Below, in pieces: positions 42,514 through 51,156 of a stretch of 62,616 nt of DNA. Made by a program: the position numbers and the translations under genes. Numbering within the stretch: position 1 is the stretch's first letter; each line of letters begins with the position of its first letter. The notes beneath the pieces were generated by a model. It saw nothing but the letters and a program-made list of their open reading frames with translations. It did no database searches and was not told where the DNA came from. Origin of the DNA: Synechococcus sp. AG-670-B23 (lineage in GTDB: Bacteria > Cyanobacteriota > Cyanobacteriia > PCC-6307 > Cyanobiaceae). The DNA lies in NCBI GenBank assembly GCA_003209165.1, contig QCSL01000008.1, positions 1-62,616 on the forward strand, written 5' to 3'.

Positions 42514-43446
42514 ATGTTCGTCAGTGTCGTTATTCCGACCTACAACCGGCGACCGATTTTAGAGAAATGCCTCTCGGCACTGGAAGATCAGCAGCTCGCG
42601 GGAGTTCTTCAGGACTACGAGGTTGTTGTGGTCGACGATGGTTCCACCGATGGAACGCCGTCGTGGCTGCGGCAGCAGGCTCATCGTTTCCCCCATGTGC
42701 GTCTTATTGAGCAGGAACACGGTGGTCCTGCAGAGGGGCGGAACCGCGGCGTGGATCACGCCCGTGGTGATGTGATCGTTTTCATCGACAGTGACCTGGT
42801 GGTCAGAGAGACCTTTCTGGCGACCCATGCACGGGCCCTGAAGCAGTGTTGGCAACGCCGGGGTGATCGGCTCTGTTTTACCTACGGCGCTGTGATAAAC
42901 ACCGCCAACTTCGAAGCACCTCGCTCGGAACGCCACAAGTTAAGGGACTTGTCGTGGGCTTATTTCGCTACCGGGAATGTGGCCATCGATCGGGACTTGC
43001 TGGAGCGTTCAGGCCTTTTCGATACCGGTTTCCGCCTCTACGGCTGGGAGGACCTGGAACTGGGTGAACGCCTGCGGCGGATGGGGGTTGAGTTGGTGAA
43101 GTGTCCGGATGCAGTCGGTTACCACTGGCACCCTGCCCTGAGCCTCGACCAGATCCCCCGCCTTGTGGAAGTGGAGGGAGAACGGGCTCGCATGGGGCTG
43201 GTCTTCTACCGCAAACATCCAACGCGACGGGTGCGCCTGATCATCCAGTTCACCTGGTTCCATCGCATCCTTTGGGAAGTGCTCACCCTCGGCGGAATGA
43301 TCAATCCATCCAGCCTCCGACCGCTGCTCCGCTGGTTGATCCGGCATGGCTATCAGGGAACGGCGATGGAGTTGCTTCGTTTGCCTCTCAATCGCATCGG
43401 TGTGCGTGCTCTCTTCCGCGAAGCCAGAGAGGCGGGACTTCGCTGA
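42514..43446 (+). CDS. glycosyltransferase family 2
   Basis: A GT-A fold enzyme of 310 aa: SVVIPTYNRRPILEKCL, VVVVDDGSTDGTP and the metal-binding VFIDSDLVV are visible, with a GWEDLELGERLRRMG element that is typical of galactosyl-type GT2 enzymes. The C-terminal part is basic and may associate with membrane. Probably acts in polysaccharide or lipopolysaccharide synthesis; acceptor unknown. Confidence 0.85.
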   Translation: MFVSVVIPTYNRRPILEKCLSALEDQQLAGVLQDYEVVVVDDGSTDGTPSWLRQQAHRFPHVRLIEQEHGGPAEGRNRGVDHARGDVIVFIDSDLVVRETFLATHARALKQCWQRRGDRLCFTYGAVINTANFEAPRSERHKLRDLSWAYFATGNVAIDRDLLERSGLFDTGFRLYGWEDLELGERLRRMGVELVKCPDAVGYHWHPALSLDQIPRLVEVEGERARMGLVFYRKHPTRRVRLIIQFTWFHRILWEVLTLGGMINPSSLRPLLRWLIRHGYQGTAMELLRLPLNRIGVRALFREAREAGLR

Positions 43447-43576
43447 TCAACGTTTTGATACCTTCTAAAGGTCCTTTCACTCCGCACACCTGCCCGTTTC
43501 GGGTGCACCGTGAGACCAGCTTCTGTTGGTTGTTCAGGTCCCTGGCAGGTGGAGGCGAACCCGAAACCCTCAATCC

Positions 43577-44293
43577 ATGGCTGTCGTAACCCTCGCCGAG
43601 ATGATGGAGGCTGGTGCTCACTTTGGGCACCAGACCCGTCGTTGGAACCCCAAGATGTCGCGCTACATCTATTGCGCGCGCAACGGCGTTCACATTATTG
43701 ACCTTGTGCAGACCGCCGTCTGCATGAACAACGCCTACAAGTGGACCCGTTCTGCTGCTCGCAGCGGCAAGCGATTCCTCTTCGTGGGCACCAAGAAGCA
43801 AGCCTCTGAAGTTGTGGCACTTGAAGCAGCCCGCTGCGGAGCGTCTTACGTGAACCAGCGCTGGTTGGGCGGCATGCTCACCAACTGGACCACCATGAAG
43901 GCCCGGATCGACCGTCTCAAGGATCTGGAGCGGATGGAGTCCAGTGGCGCCATCGCCATGCGCCCCAAGAAAGAGGGTGCAGTACTTCGTCGTGAACTCG
44001 AGCGCCTCCAAAAGTATCTGGGTGGCCTCAAAAACATGCGTCGCCTGCCCGATGTGGTGGTCCTGGTGGACCAACGCCGTGAGTCCAATGCTGTGCTCGA
44101 AGCCCGCAAGCTCGACATCCCACTGGTCTCCATGCTGGACACCAACTGCGATCCGGACCTCTGTGAGGTGCCGATTCCCTGCAACGATGACGCAGTTCGT
44201 TCTGTGCAGCTAATTCTGGGTCGTTTGGCCGACGCGATTAATGAGGGTCGCCACGGCTCCAACGATCAGCGCGGTGGCGACAGCGAAGGCTGA
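43577..44293 (+). CDS. rpsB: 30S ribosomal protein S2
   Basis: Ribosomal protein S2, 238 aa. The [18 protein letters not shown] start, the [12 protein letters not shown] block and DTNCDP (about residue 188) are diagnostic. ATG 43577 fits the conserved N-terminus. It is followed by tsf, the usual order; the 130-bp leader upstream may hold its promoter and regulatory region. Confidence 0.96.
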   Translation: MAVVTLAEMMEAGAHFGHQTRRWNPKMSRYIYCARNGVHIIDLVQTAVCMNNAYKWTRSAARSGKRFLFVGTKKQASEVVALEAARCGASYVNQRWLGGMLTNWTTMKARIDRLKDLERMESSGAIAMRPKKEGAVLRRELERLQKYLGGLKNMRRLPDVVVLVDQRRESNAVLEARKLDIPLVSMLDTNCDPDLCEVPIPCNDDAVRSVQLILGRLADAINEGRHGSNDQRGGDSEG

Positions 44294-44377
44294 CCTCCTC
44301 TGACCGCTAAGTTCACGCCGCAAATTCCACACAGAGGATCTGCGGCTATTTAATTTCCCTTCTCACTTCTCCGACTG

Positions 44378-45040
44378 ATGGCTGCTGCAGTATCCGCCAA
44401 GCTTGTCAAAGAACTGCGCGACAAGACCGGCGCGGGGATGATGGACTGCAAAAAGGCCCTGGCTGCCACTGAAGGTGACGCCAACAAGGCCGTTGAGTGG
44501 CTCCGGCAGAAAGGCATTGCCAGCGCTGAAAAGAAATCTGGACGCACCGCCGCCGAGGGTGCCATCGGCAGCTACATCCACACCGGTGCACGGGTGGGTG
44601 TGCTTGTTGAGGTGAACTGCGAAACCGACTTCGTGGCTCGGGGCGACATGTTCCAGTCGCTTCTTCGTGATGTTTCCATGCAGGTCGCGGCATGCCCCAA
44701 CGTGGAGTACGTCACCACCGATGAGATTCCCGATGAGATCCGTCAGCGGGAAAAGGCGATCGAGATGGGCCGTGACGATCTCGAAGGCAAGCCGGAACAG
44801 ATGAAGGAAAAAATCGTTCAAGGTCGCATTGGCAAACGCCTTAAGGAACTCGCCCTGATGGAGCAGCCTTTCATCAAGGACAGCTCCATCACCGTTGCCG
44901 ACCTGGTGAAGCAAACCGCCGGCAAGATTGGCGAGAACGTGAAAGTTCGTCGCTTCACCCGTTACACCCTGGGTGAGGGCATCGAGGTGGAAGAGAACGA
45001 TTTCGCTGCTGAAGTGGCGTCCATGCAGAACGCCGGCTGA
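44378..45040 (+). CDS. tsf: elongation factor Ts
   Basis: Nucleotide exchange factor for EF-Tu. The N-terminal UBA-like domain contains [19 protein letters not shown], and the core has [18 protein letters not shown]. Length 220 aa, typical for the short bacterial form. It is downstream of rpsB after 84 bp. Confidence 0.96.
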   Translation: MAAAVSAKLVKELRDKTGAGMMDCKKALAATEGDANKAVEWLRQKGIASAEKKSGRTAAEGAIGSYIHTGARVGVLVEVNCETDFVARGDMFQSLLRDVSMQVAACPNVEYVTTDEIPDEIRQREKAIEMGRDDLEGKPEQMKEKIVQGRIGKRLKELALMEQPFIKDSSITVADLVKQTAGKIGENVKVRRFTRYTLGEGIEVEENDFAAEVASMQNAG

Positions 45041-45045
45041 TTCCC

Positions 45046-46167
45046 TTGTCCGACTCGGACTTCAGGCCCGCTTACGACCCGGCAGAACAGCTGGCACTCC
45101 TCCAACGGTTGTGCCGGCTACGGGCCATCGCCCTTTACAGAGAGCAGGCTCTCTATCTTCAAGTTCTACGGGAGCTACTAGCCGGAGCCACCCGTCAGGC
45201 ACTGTTCAATCTTCTCGGCGAGGTTGATCCATCCCGCTTCAGTCGGTTTCCGCAGTCGACCCGTCAGAATTTCCATGCGTCGGTCAACGACCTGATCGAT
45301 CGCTGCAATGTCTTGCTCACGGTGGAGCAGTTGATGCAGCTGGTGCGGCAAATGCAGGAGGAGCAGCGGCGGCAGCAGGCCCATGCAAGCCGAAGCATGC
45401 TTCAGCAGCTCAGTCGCCAGAGCCTCAACGGCGAGCCTGAGCCCGAGCCTTCAACACCTTCTCCCCAACGGGAGGAACCCAGCGGTTCCATTCAGTTGAG
45501 CCTGGCTTCACCGATTGACTCCCCCCAGGACAACGCTGCTCCAGATCCCGTCGCTGAATCCGTCCCTGACTCCGCAGAAGACAAATCGTCAGGAGACCTC
45601 GATGTGCTTCGCTCACTGTTCGAGCTTGCTGGTGATGCGATGCAGCAAGCCCAACAGCCCATTGAGCCCCACGGTGCGCTTGATCATTCGGTTGAAAGCG
45701 ACGACCACTTCCTTCCCCGTGAGCCGGATGCGCTGTTGCACTGGATCAATGCAATGGATCAAGCGCTAGAGCGACGCTTGCGCAATCTGTCCCATGCTGT
45801 AAATGTGCAGATGCTGCGGTCAGGTCTGGCCCAGACCCTCTTGCCCATCAGCCTCCTGGATGCTGTCTTGAGGGGACAGGTCGAAACACAGCCAACTGCA
45901 ACGAACGTGCTTCGTTTGCGACTTCCTCTGGCTGTCGGCGAGCTCGACCAAGATATGGATGTGCTCTGTGTGCTCTTACGCAGCAACGATTTGGAGTTCG
46001 ACAGCCCCCGTCTGCGTCAGTGCCGCAAACGATTGCGCGCTCATCACCATGCTCTGCTCACAATGGTGCGACAGCAGCGTCATTGGCAGCGTCGCTCCCT
46101 GGATCGTGAGGCCCGGACCCATTGGCAGACCCCATCCGATTCAACGCAGCAGCTGAGCGGGGACTAA
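45046..46167 (+). CDS. conserved unknown protein (373 aa)
   Basis: Starts at TTG 45046 (MSDSDFRPAYDPAEQLALLQ), 5 bp after tsf. The N-terminal 120 residues are helical, a Pro/Glu/Ser-rich low-complexity linker covers about 125-190, and a second helical domain follows. Its end overlaps recG by 46 bp. I do not recognise a functional domain; position suggests a cyanobacterium-specific gene in the tsf-recG transcript. Confidence 0.72.
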   Translation: MSDSDFRPAYDPAEQLALLQRLCRLRAIALYREQALYLQVLRELLAGATRQALFNLLGEVDPSRFSRFPQSTRQNFHASVNDLIDRCNVLLTVEQLMQLVRQMQEEQRRQQAHASRSMLQQLSRQSLNGEPEPEPSTPSPQREEPSGSIQLSLASPIDSPQDNAAPDPVAESVPDSAEDKSSGDLDVLRSLFELAGDAMQQAQQPIEPHGALDHSVESDDHFLPREPDALLHWINAMDQALERRLRNLSHAVNVQMLRSGLAQTLLPISLLDAVLRGQVETQPTATNVLRLRLPLAVGELDQDMDVLCVLLRSNDLEFDSPRLRQCRKRLRAHHHALLTMVRQQRHWQRRSLDREARTHWQTPSDSTQQLSGD

Positions 46168-48638
46168 CCGGCGAGCAGCTTTCGCTGTTGCTGGCTTGGA
46201 TGCTTCCAATTCAACGCTCACTGGGGTTGGAGGCGGACCGTGGTTTTCGGAATCTGCAGGGTCGCCAGCAGCGTTTTCACACCTTTCTTCAGCAGCAACT
46301 CGCAACGCCACCGGCAGTGCCCTTCCCCCATGGGGTCACTGAGCGGATGACCAAGCTCAGCGCAGGTTTTGCCAATTATCCGGAGCTGGCTGATCCTGCC
46401 CGCCGCCGCCTTGTAACCGATGTTCGTCAGTGGCTGCATGAGCTGCGTCATCGCGTGGAACCCTCGGCCCCCATGGCACCGCCACGCCTGAAGGTGCAGG
46501 CGGCTCCCAAGAAACTGACCAGCTCACCGTTGCAACTTGACAGTCCCATCACCCAGATCCGTGGTGTGGGGCCGAAATTCGCTGCTCGGCTGGCCTCAAT
46601 CGGCCTGCTTCTGGTGCGCGACCTTCTGCGTTACTACCCCCGTGACCATGTCGATTACTCCGCAATGCGCCGCATTGAGGCGCTGGTTTCGGGAGAAACA
46701 GCAACGATCGTGGCCACGATTCGCCGTTGCAATGGATTTGTAAGTCCGAGGAACACCAACCTCGCCATCATCGAACTCCAGCTGCAGGATGCGACGGGTC
46801 GCCTGAAGGTGAGCCGTTTCTTGGCCGGCAAACGCTTCAGTTCCCCGGCGTACCTCAAAGGTCAGCAGCGCCTCTACCCCGTTGGTGCCACGGTGGCAGT
46901 AAGTGGTCTGGTTAAAGACGGCCCTTTCGGCATCACGTTCCAGGATCCCTTTATCGAGGTGCTTGACAGCCCCTTGTCTCCTGTGAAGTCCACAAGCATC
47001 GGACGGCTTCTGTCGGTGTATCCCCTCACAGAAGGAGTTGGACCCGACCGTTTTCGCAGCCTGATCGATCAGGTCTTGCCCCTCGCGGCCACCTGGCCTG
47101 ATCCCCTGCCCGCTGCGCTGCAGCGGCATTTCGAGCTGCCAACGTTGGCCGATGCTTTGCAAGCCCTGCATGCGCCCAAGGACCGCGAGAGCCTCCATAA
47201 GGCACGGCGCCGGCTCGTGTTCGATGAGTTTCTGTTCCTGCAGCTTGGCCTGTTGCGCCGCCGCCAGGTGCTCCGTTCCAGGACGGGACCTGATCTGGAT
47301 CTCCAGTCCAGTGCCGATGGTCTTGTGGGCGAGTTCATGGATCTCCTGCCCTTCCGCTTCACCGCAGCCCAGCAACGGGTGTTCAAGGAGATCGAGGCCG
47401 ACCTCGTGCGCACCGAACCCATGGCTCGTCTGGTGCAGGGGGATGTGGGCTCGGGAAAGACGGTGGTTGCCATTGCAGCGTTGCTCAGCACCATCGGCTC
47501 CGGTTGGCAGGGGGCCCTGATGGCTCCAACGGAGGTGCTGGCCGAGCAGCACTACCGCAACCTTTGCCAGTGGCTGCCGCAGCTCCACGTCACCGTCGCG
47601 TTGCTGACGGGATCCACGCCGAGGCCCCGCCGCCGGGAGCTGCTGGATGACCTGGCCAACGGCTCGCTGAAAGTGCTTGTTGGCACCCATGCCCTGCTGG
47701 AGGATCCGGTCGTTTTCAACCGGCTTGGGCTGGTGGTGGTGGATGAACAGCACCGCTTCGGTGTGCATCAACGGGATCGCCTGCTCAACAAGGGCCTGCA
47801 GCCGCATCTGCTCACCATGACGGCGACGCCGATCCCACGTACCCTGGCGCTCTCAATGCATGGGGATCTGGATGTGAGCCAGATCGATGAACTGCCTCCA
47901 GGCCGAACACCGATTCGCACCCGCTTGCTCACGGCCGGACAGCGGGAGAAGGCCTACGAAGTGATCCGTGAAGAGGTGCAGCTGGGTCAGCGGGCCTATG
48001 TCGTTCTGCCTCTGGTGGATGAGTCGGAAAAGCTAGAGCTTCGCTCGGCCGTTGAGGTTCACGCTGAGTTGGCCTCGGAAGTTTTTCCCGACCTGAAGCT
48101 CGGTCTGTTGCACGGGCGTCTCTCCAGTGCCGACAAGCAGGCGGTGCTTACTGATTTCGCTACGGGCAAGACCCAGGTGTTGGTATCGACCACAGTGGTG
48201 GAAGTGGGGGTGGATGTGCCTGAAGCCAGCGTGATGGTGATCGACCATGCCGAGCGCTTTGGCCTGGCCCAGCTGCATCAGTTGCGGGGGCGCGTCGGAC
48301 GTGGCGCCGCTGCCTCCCATTGCCTGCTGATTAATGGCAGCTCCAACCCCCTAGCCCGCCAACGTCTGGATGTGCTGGTGCGCTCCACCGATGGCTTCGA
48401 GATCTCCGAGATGGATCTGCGCTTTCGCGGCCCTGGACAGGTGCTGGGGACTCGTCAGTCGGGCCTACCCGATCTTGCCCTGGCCAGCCTCGCCGATGAT
48501 GGAGCCGTTCTTGAGGATGCACGATCAGCCGCCCAGGAGCTGTTGAACCACGATCCCGACCTAGATCAGCACCCATTGCTACGCAAGACCCTGGAGGTGC
48601 AGCAGCGTCGCCTCAGCGGCGGTACCCCCTTGAACTGA
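46122..48638 (+). CDS. recG: ATP-dependent DNA helicase RecG
   Basis: Remodels stalled replication forks and Holliday junctions. The 838-residue protein has an N-terminal extension of about 130 residues, an OB-fold wedge domain (RLKVSRFLAGKRFSS), then a superfamily 2 motor: Walker A QGDVGSGKTVVAIAAL, DEQH box VVDEQHRFGVHQR, TMTATPIPRTLALS, and motif VI HQLRGRVGRGAAAS. The RecG wedge-to-motor order is intact. Probably coupled to the preceding gene. Confidence 0.95.
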   Translation: MADPIRFNAAAERGLTGEQLSLLLAWMLPIQRSLGLEADRGFRNLQGRQQRFHTFLQQQLATPPAVPFPHGVTERMTKLSAGFANYPELADPARRRLVTDVRQWLHELRHRVEPSAPMAPPRLKVQAAPKKLTSSPLQLDSPITQIRGVGPKFAARLASIGLLLVRDLLRYYPRDHVDYSAMRRIEALVSGETATIVATIRRCNGFVSPRNTNLAIIELQLQDATGRLKVSRFLAGKRFSSPAYLKGQQRLYPVGATVAVSGLVKDGPFGITFQDPFIEVLDSPLSPVKSTSIGRLLSVYPLTEGVGPDRFRSLIDQVLPLAATWPDPLPAALQRHFELPTLADALQALHAPKDRESLHKARRRLVFDEFLFLQLGLLRRRQVLRSRTGPDLDLQSSADGLVGEFMDLLPFRFTAAQQRVFKEIEADLVRTEPMARLVQGDVGSGKTVVAIAALLSTIGSGWQGALMAPTEVLAEQHYRNLCQWLPQLHVTVALLTGSTPRPRRRELLDDLANGSLKVLVGTHALLEDPVVFNRLGLVVVDEQHRFGVHQRDRLLNKGLQPHLLTMTATPIPRTLALSMHGDLDVSQIDELPPGRTPIRTRLLTAGQREKAYEVIREEVQLGQRAYVVLPLVDESEKLELRSAVEVHAELASEVFPDLKLGLLHGRLSSADKQAVLTDFATGKTQVLVSTTVVEVGVDVPEASVMVIDHAERFGLAQLHQLRGRVGRGAAASHCLLINGSSNPLARQRLDVLVRSTDGFEISEMDLRFRGPGQVLGTRQSGLPDLALASLADDGAVLEDARSAAQELLNHDPDLDQHPLLRKTLEVQQRRLSGGTPLN

Positions 48639-48660
48639 TCCATCCCGTTGCAGCGATTCG

Positions 48661-49362
48661 ATGCGCCCCTGGAGCCCGATTCTGATCGAAGACTGCGGAG
48701 AGCCTCTGCGACCCCTCCCCGGCACTTTATTGCGGATGGAACCCCATCCCTACATGGCACTTGGAGCTCCCTACGGGGCTTCGGGGAATCCCTTTCAACT
48801 GCGCCAGGGGGTTGTTCAGCGCCTCATGGACGCTCAGCAGCGGTTGATAGAGCACGACCCAAGCCTGCGCTTCGGCATTTTTGATGCGTGGCGGCCGATC
48901 GCCGTGCAGGCCTTCATGGTGGACCACAGCATTGCGGAGCTCTGCCTCGAACGCGGGGTTAAAGCGCGTTCGGGGGATGCCTTTGATCGGGTGGTGGCTG
49001 ATGTGGAGCGGTTCTGGGCGGCCCCCAGTCGTGATCCCTCGACACCACCACCTCACAGCACCGGTGCTGCTGTCGACCTCACACTTAGCAGCAGCGATGG
49101 AACGCCGCTGGCTATGGGTGGAGAGATTGATGCCATTGGTGCGGTGTCCGAACCGCAGCACTACTCAGGTCGGGAAGATTCCGATTCCCGTTGCTGGCAT
49201 CAACGCCGCCAATTGTTGGCCGACGTGATGGAAGAGGCCGGTTTCGCTCAGCATCCGAACGAGTGGTGGCACTACTCGTTCGGCGATCAGCTCTGGGCTT
49301 GGAGAAAAGGTGCAACTGTGGCGCGCTATGCCGAGGCCGTCAGCAGCGCTCTCACTTCCTGA
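48661..49362 (+). CDS. VanX-like D-Ala-D-Ala dipeptidase (M15D)
   Basis: A 233-residue zinc peptidase of the VanX/DdpX type. The zinc ligands are in HSTGAAVDLTLSS (His, Asp) and EWWHYSFGD (His), with the catalytic Glu in the same motif. FDAWRPIAVQAFM is the upstream conserved Arg block. It could recycle peptidoglycan dipeptides; a resistance role is not implied. Its 3' end overlaps sir by 37 bp. A second, VanY-like M15 peptidase occurs at 56176. Confidence 0.85.
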   Translation: MRPWSPILIEDCGEPLRPLPGTLLRMEPHPYMALGAPYGASGNPFQLRQGVVQRLMDAQQRLIEHDPSLRFGIFDAWRPIAVQAFMVDHSIAELCLERGVKARSGDAFDRVVADVERFWAAPSRDPSTPPPHSTGAAVDLTLSSSDGTPLAMGGEIDAIGAVSEPQHYSGREDSDSRCWHQRRQLLADVMEEAGFAQHPNEWWHYSFGDQLWAWRKGATVARYAEAVSSALTS

Positions 49363-51083
49363 TCACCGAGCTTCTCGATGTGGTCCCCGAAGCTGCGTCG
49401 GCCTCCGGCGGCTTTCCAGCTCAGGAGCAACGGTTCGATCGTATTTTCTAGATCTTCCAAGGGCATTTTCTCCATGTAAGGGCGCGCCAGACGCTGCAGG
49501 TTGGGGGTGCCGCCGAGCCATAGCTGGTACTGGTTGACTCCGTTGCCCACCAACCCCAGCTCGGCCATGTAGGGACGTGCACAGCCGTTGGGGCATCCGG
49601 TCATGCGAACCAGAAGCGACTTCTCGATCTCAAGGCGCCGCAGCTGGGAATCGAGCCGATCCAGCACATTCGGGAGGATGCGCTCCGATTCGGTGATGGC
49701 GAGCCCGCAGGTGGGCAAAGCGGGGCAAGCTATCGCATGCCTGGCCAGGGGGGCTGGTGCATCAGGCACCTCAAACCCGAGGGCTTCCAGCTGGGTTCGG
49801 ATGCTGGACCGTTGGGAGGTGCCGATGTTGCAGAGGAGTAGGTCCTGATTAGCGGTGAGACGGATCTCCAGCTGGTAGGTCTCCACGAGTTGTCTGAGCC
49901 CTGCCTTCAGATCACCGTTCAGGCGTCCGCATAGCAAGGGCAGTCCCACGAACCACATCCCCGCCTTCTGCCGATGCCAGCCGAGATAGTCCAAAAGCTT
50001 GGCCTTCGGCTCATTGCGCAGCTCCTTGAGACTTCCCTGGAAGTAGCTCGCGCAAAGGGTGTCGCGGAACCATTGAATGCCCATGTCATGCAGCAAGTAC
50101 TTCATGCGGGCGTGTTTGCGCACCTCACGATCCCCGTGGTCCCTTTGCAGCGCCAGGATCGCCTGAACGACATCAAGAACGTCAGCGGCATCGACGTAGC
50201 CCAGCGGATCCGCAGTGCGGGCGAAGGTCTCCTCCTTGTTGTGGGTGCGGCCCATGCCACCACCCACGTAAATATTGCACCCCCGTAGTTCGCCGGATGG
50301 ATAGGTGAAGGCCACCAGACCGATGTCCTGGGTAAGCAGGTCAACTGAGTTGTCACCTGGAACGGTGACGGCCACCTTGAACTTCCTGGGCAGGTAAGTG
50401 TCCCCGTAGAGAGGTTCCTCCGTGCTGCCAGAGAAGATGCTGGCCTCGCTCTGGCGCTTTCTGGCCTTCTGAACGGCGCGGCTGGGCTTGAAGCGATAAC
50501 TCAGGTCACCATCCACCCAGAGATCGAGGTACGCTCCCTCGGCTGCATCAGGGCTGAGCAGATCGGCAATTTCATCGGCTAGCTGCCGTGCTATGGGATA
50601 GCCGCCTTTTTCAAAGGGAGCTGGCGGTGCCATCACATTGCGGTTGATGTCTCCGCAGGCCGCCAGGGTTGAGCCCATATTGCGAACAATGGTGCCGATC
50701 ACCTCTTTCAGATCAGCCTTGGCTATGCCATGCATCTGGAAGGCCTGACGGGTCGTGGCCCGCAGGGTTCCGTCCCCTAGGCGATTGGAAAGGTCATCGA
50801 GGGCGAGGAAAAGTCTTGCTGGAATGCGTCCTCCTGGACTTCGCAGCCGCAGCATCATTTGCCAGCTGCGGACCTTGTCGGTCTTGCGCAGTTCACGGTG
50901 GTGCTGTTGGTAGCTGCCGTGGAACTTCAGCAGTTGAACAGCGTCTTCCGTGAACCGAACATCGTCATTGCTGAGTTCGCTCAGCAATGGGTCGCGCAGA
51001 TAGTCGCTGTCCAGCTTCCGCTGCTCTGCCTTGGAGAGCGTTTGATTCACGGTTTCCGCCACTGCCAAGGAGCCTTCCCCCAC
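49326..51083 (-). CDS. sir: ferredoxin-sulfite reductase
   Basis: Reduces sulfite to sulfide with six electrons from ferredoxin. The siroheme/4Fe-4S cysteines are in IACPALPTCGLAIT and RMTGCPNGCARPYMAE, and the siroheme-binding Arg/Lys-rich N-terminal half contains TTRQAFQMHG. Start is uncertain: GTG 51083 gives 585 aa; TTG 51128 is an alternative. Codons further upstream in frame would overlap divergent glyS. Confidence 0.93.
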   Translation of the reverse strand: MGEGSLAVAETVNQTLSKAEQRKLDSDYLRDPLLSELSNDDVRFTEDAVQLLKFHGSYQQHHRELRKTDKVRSWQMMLRLRSPGGRIPARLFLALDDLSNRLGDGTLRATTRQAFQMHGIAKADLKEVIGTIVRNMGSTLAACGDINRNVMAPPAPFEKGGYPIARQLADEIADLLSPDAAEGAYLDLWVDGDLSYRFKPSRAVQKARKRQSEASIFSGSTEEPLYGDTYLPRKFKVAVTVPGDNSVDLLTQDIGLVAFTYPSGELRGCNIYVGGGMGRTHNKEETFARTADPLGYVDAADVLDVVQAILALQRDHGDREVRKHARMKYLLHDMGIQWFRDTLCASYFQGSLKELRNEPKAKLLDYLGWHRQKAGMWFVGLPLLCGRLNGDLKAGLRQLVETYQLEIRLTANQDLLLCNIGTSQRSSIRTQLEALGFEVPDAPAPLARHAIACPALPTCGLAITESERILPNVLDRLDSQLRRLEIEKSLLVRMTGCPNGCARPYMAELGLVGNGVNQYQLWLGGTPNLQRLARPYMEKMPLEDLENTIEPLLLSWKAAGGRRSFGDHIEKLGDQEVRALLTASA

Positions 51084-51156
51084 CCCGAAAAGGATTTCTT
51101 GATTTGAACGTAGCGAAACGGCTTCCAATACAGTCGCTTTCGGCTTTGACCTAGGC

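Noticed and set aside
48661-49362. Vancomycin-resistance determinant (VanX)
   Set aside because: The fold is VanX-like but there are no vanH/vanA or regulator genes nearby; such peptidases are common in Gram-negative bacteria for wall recycling.
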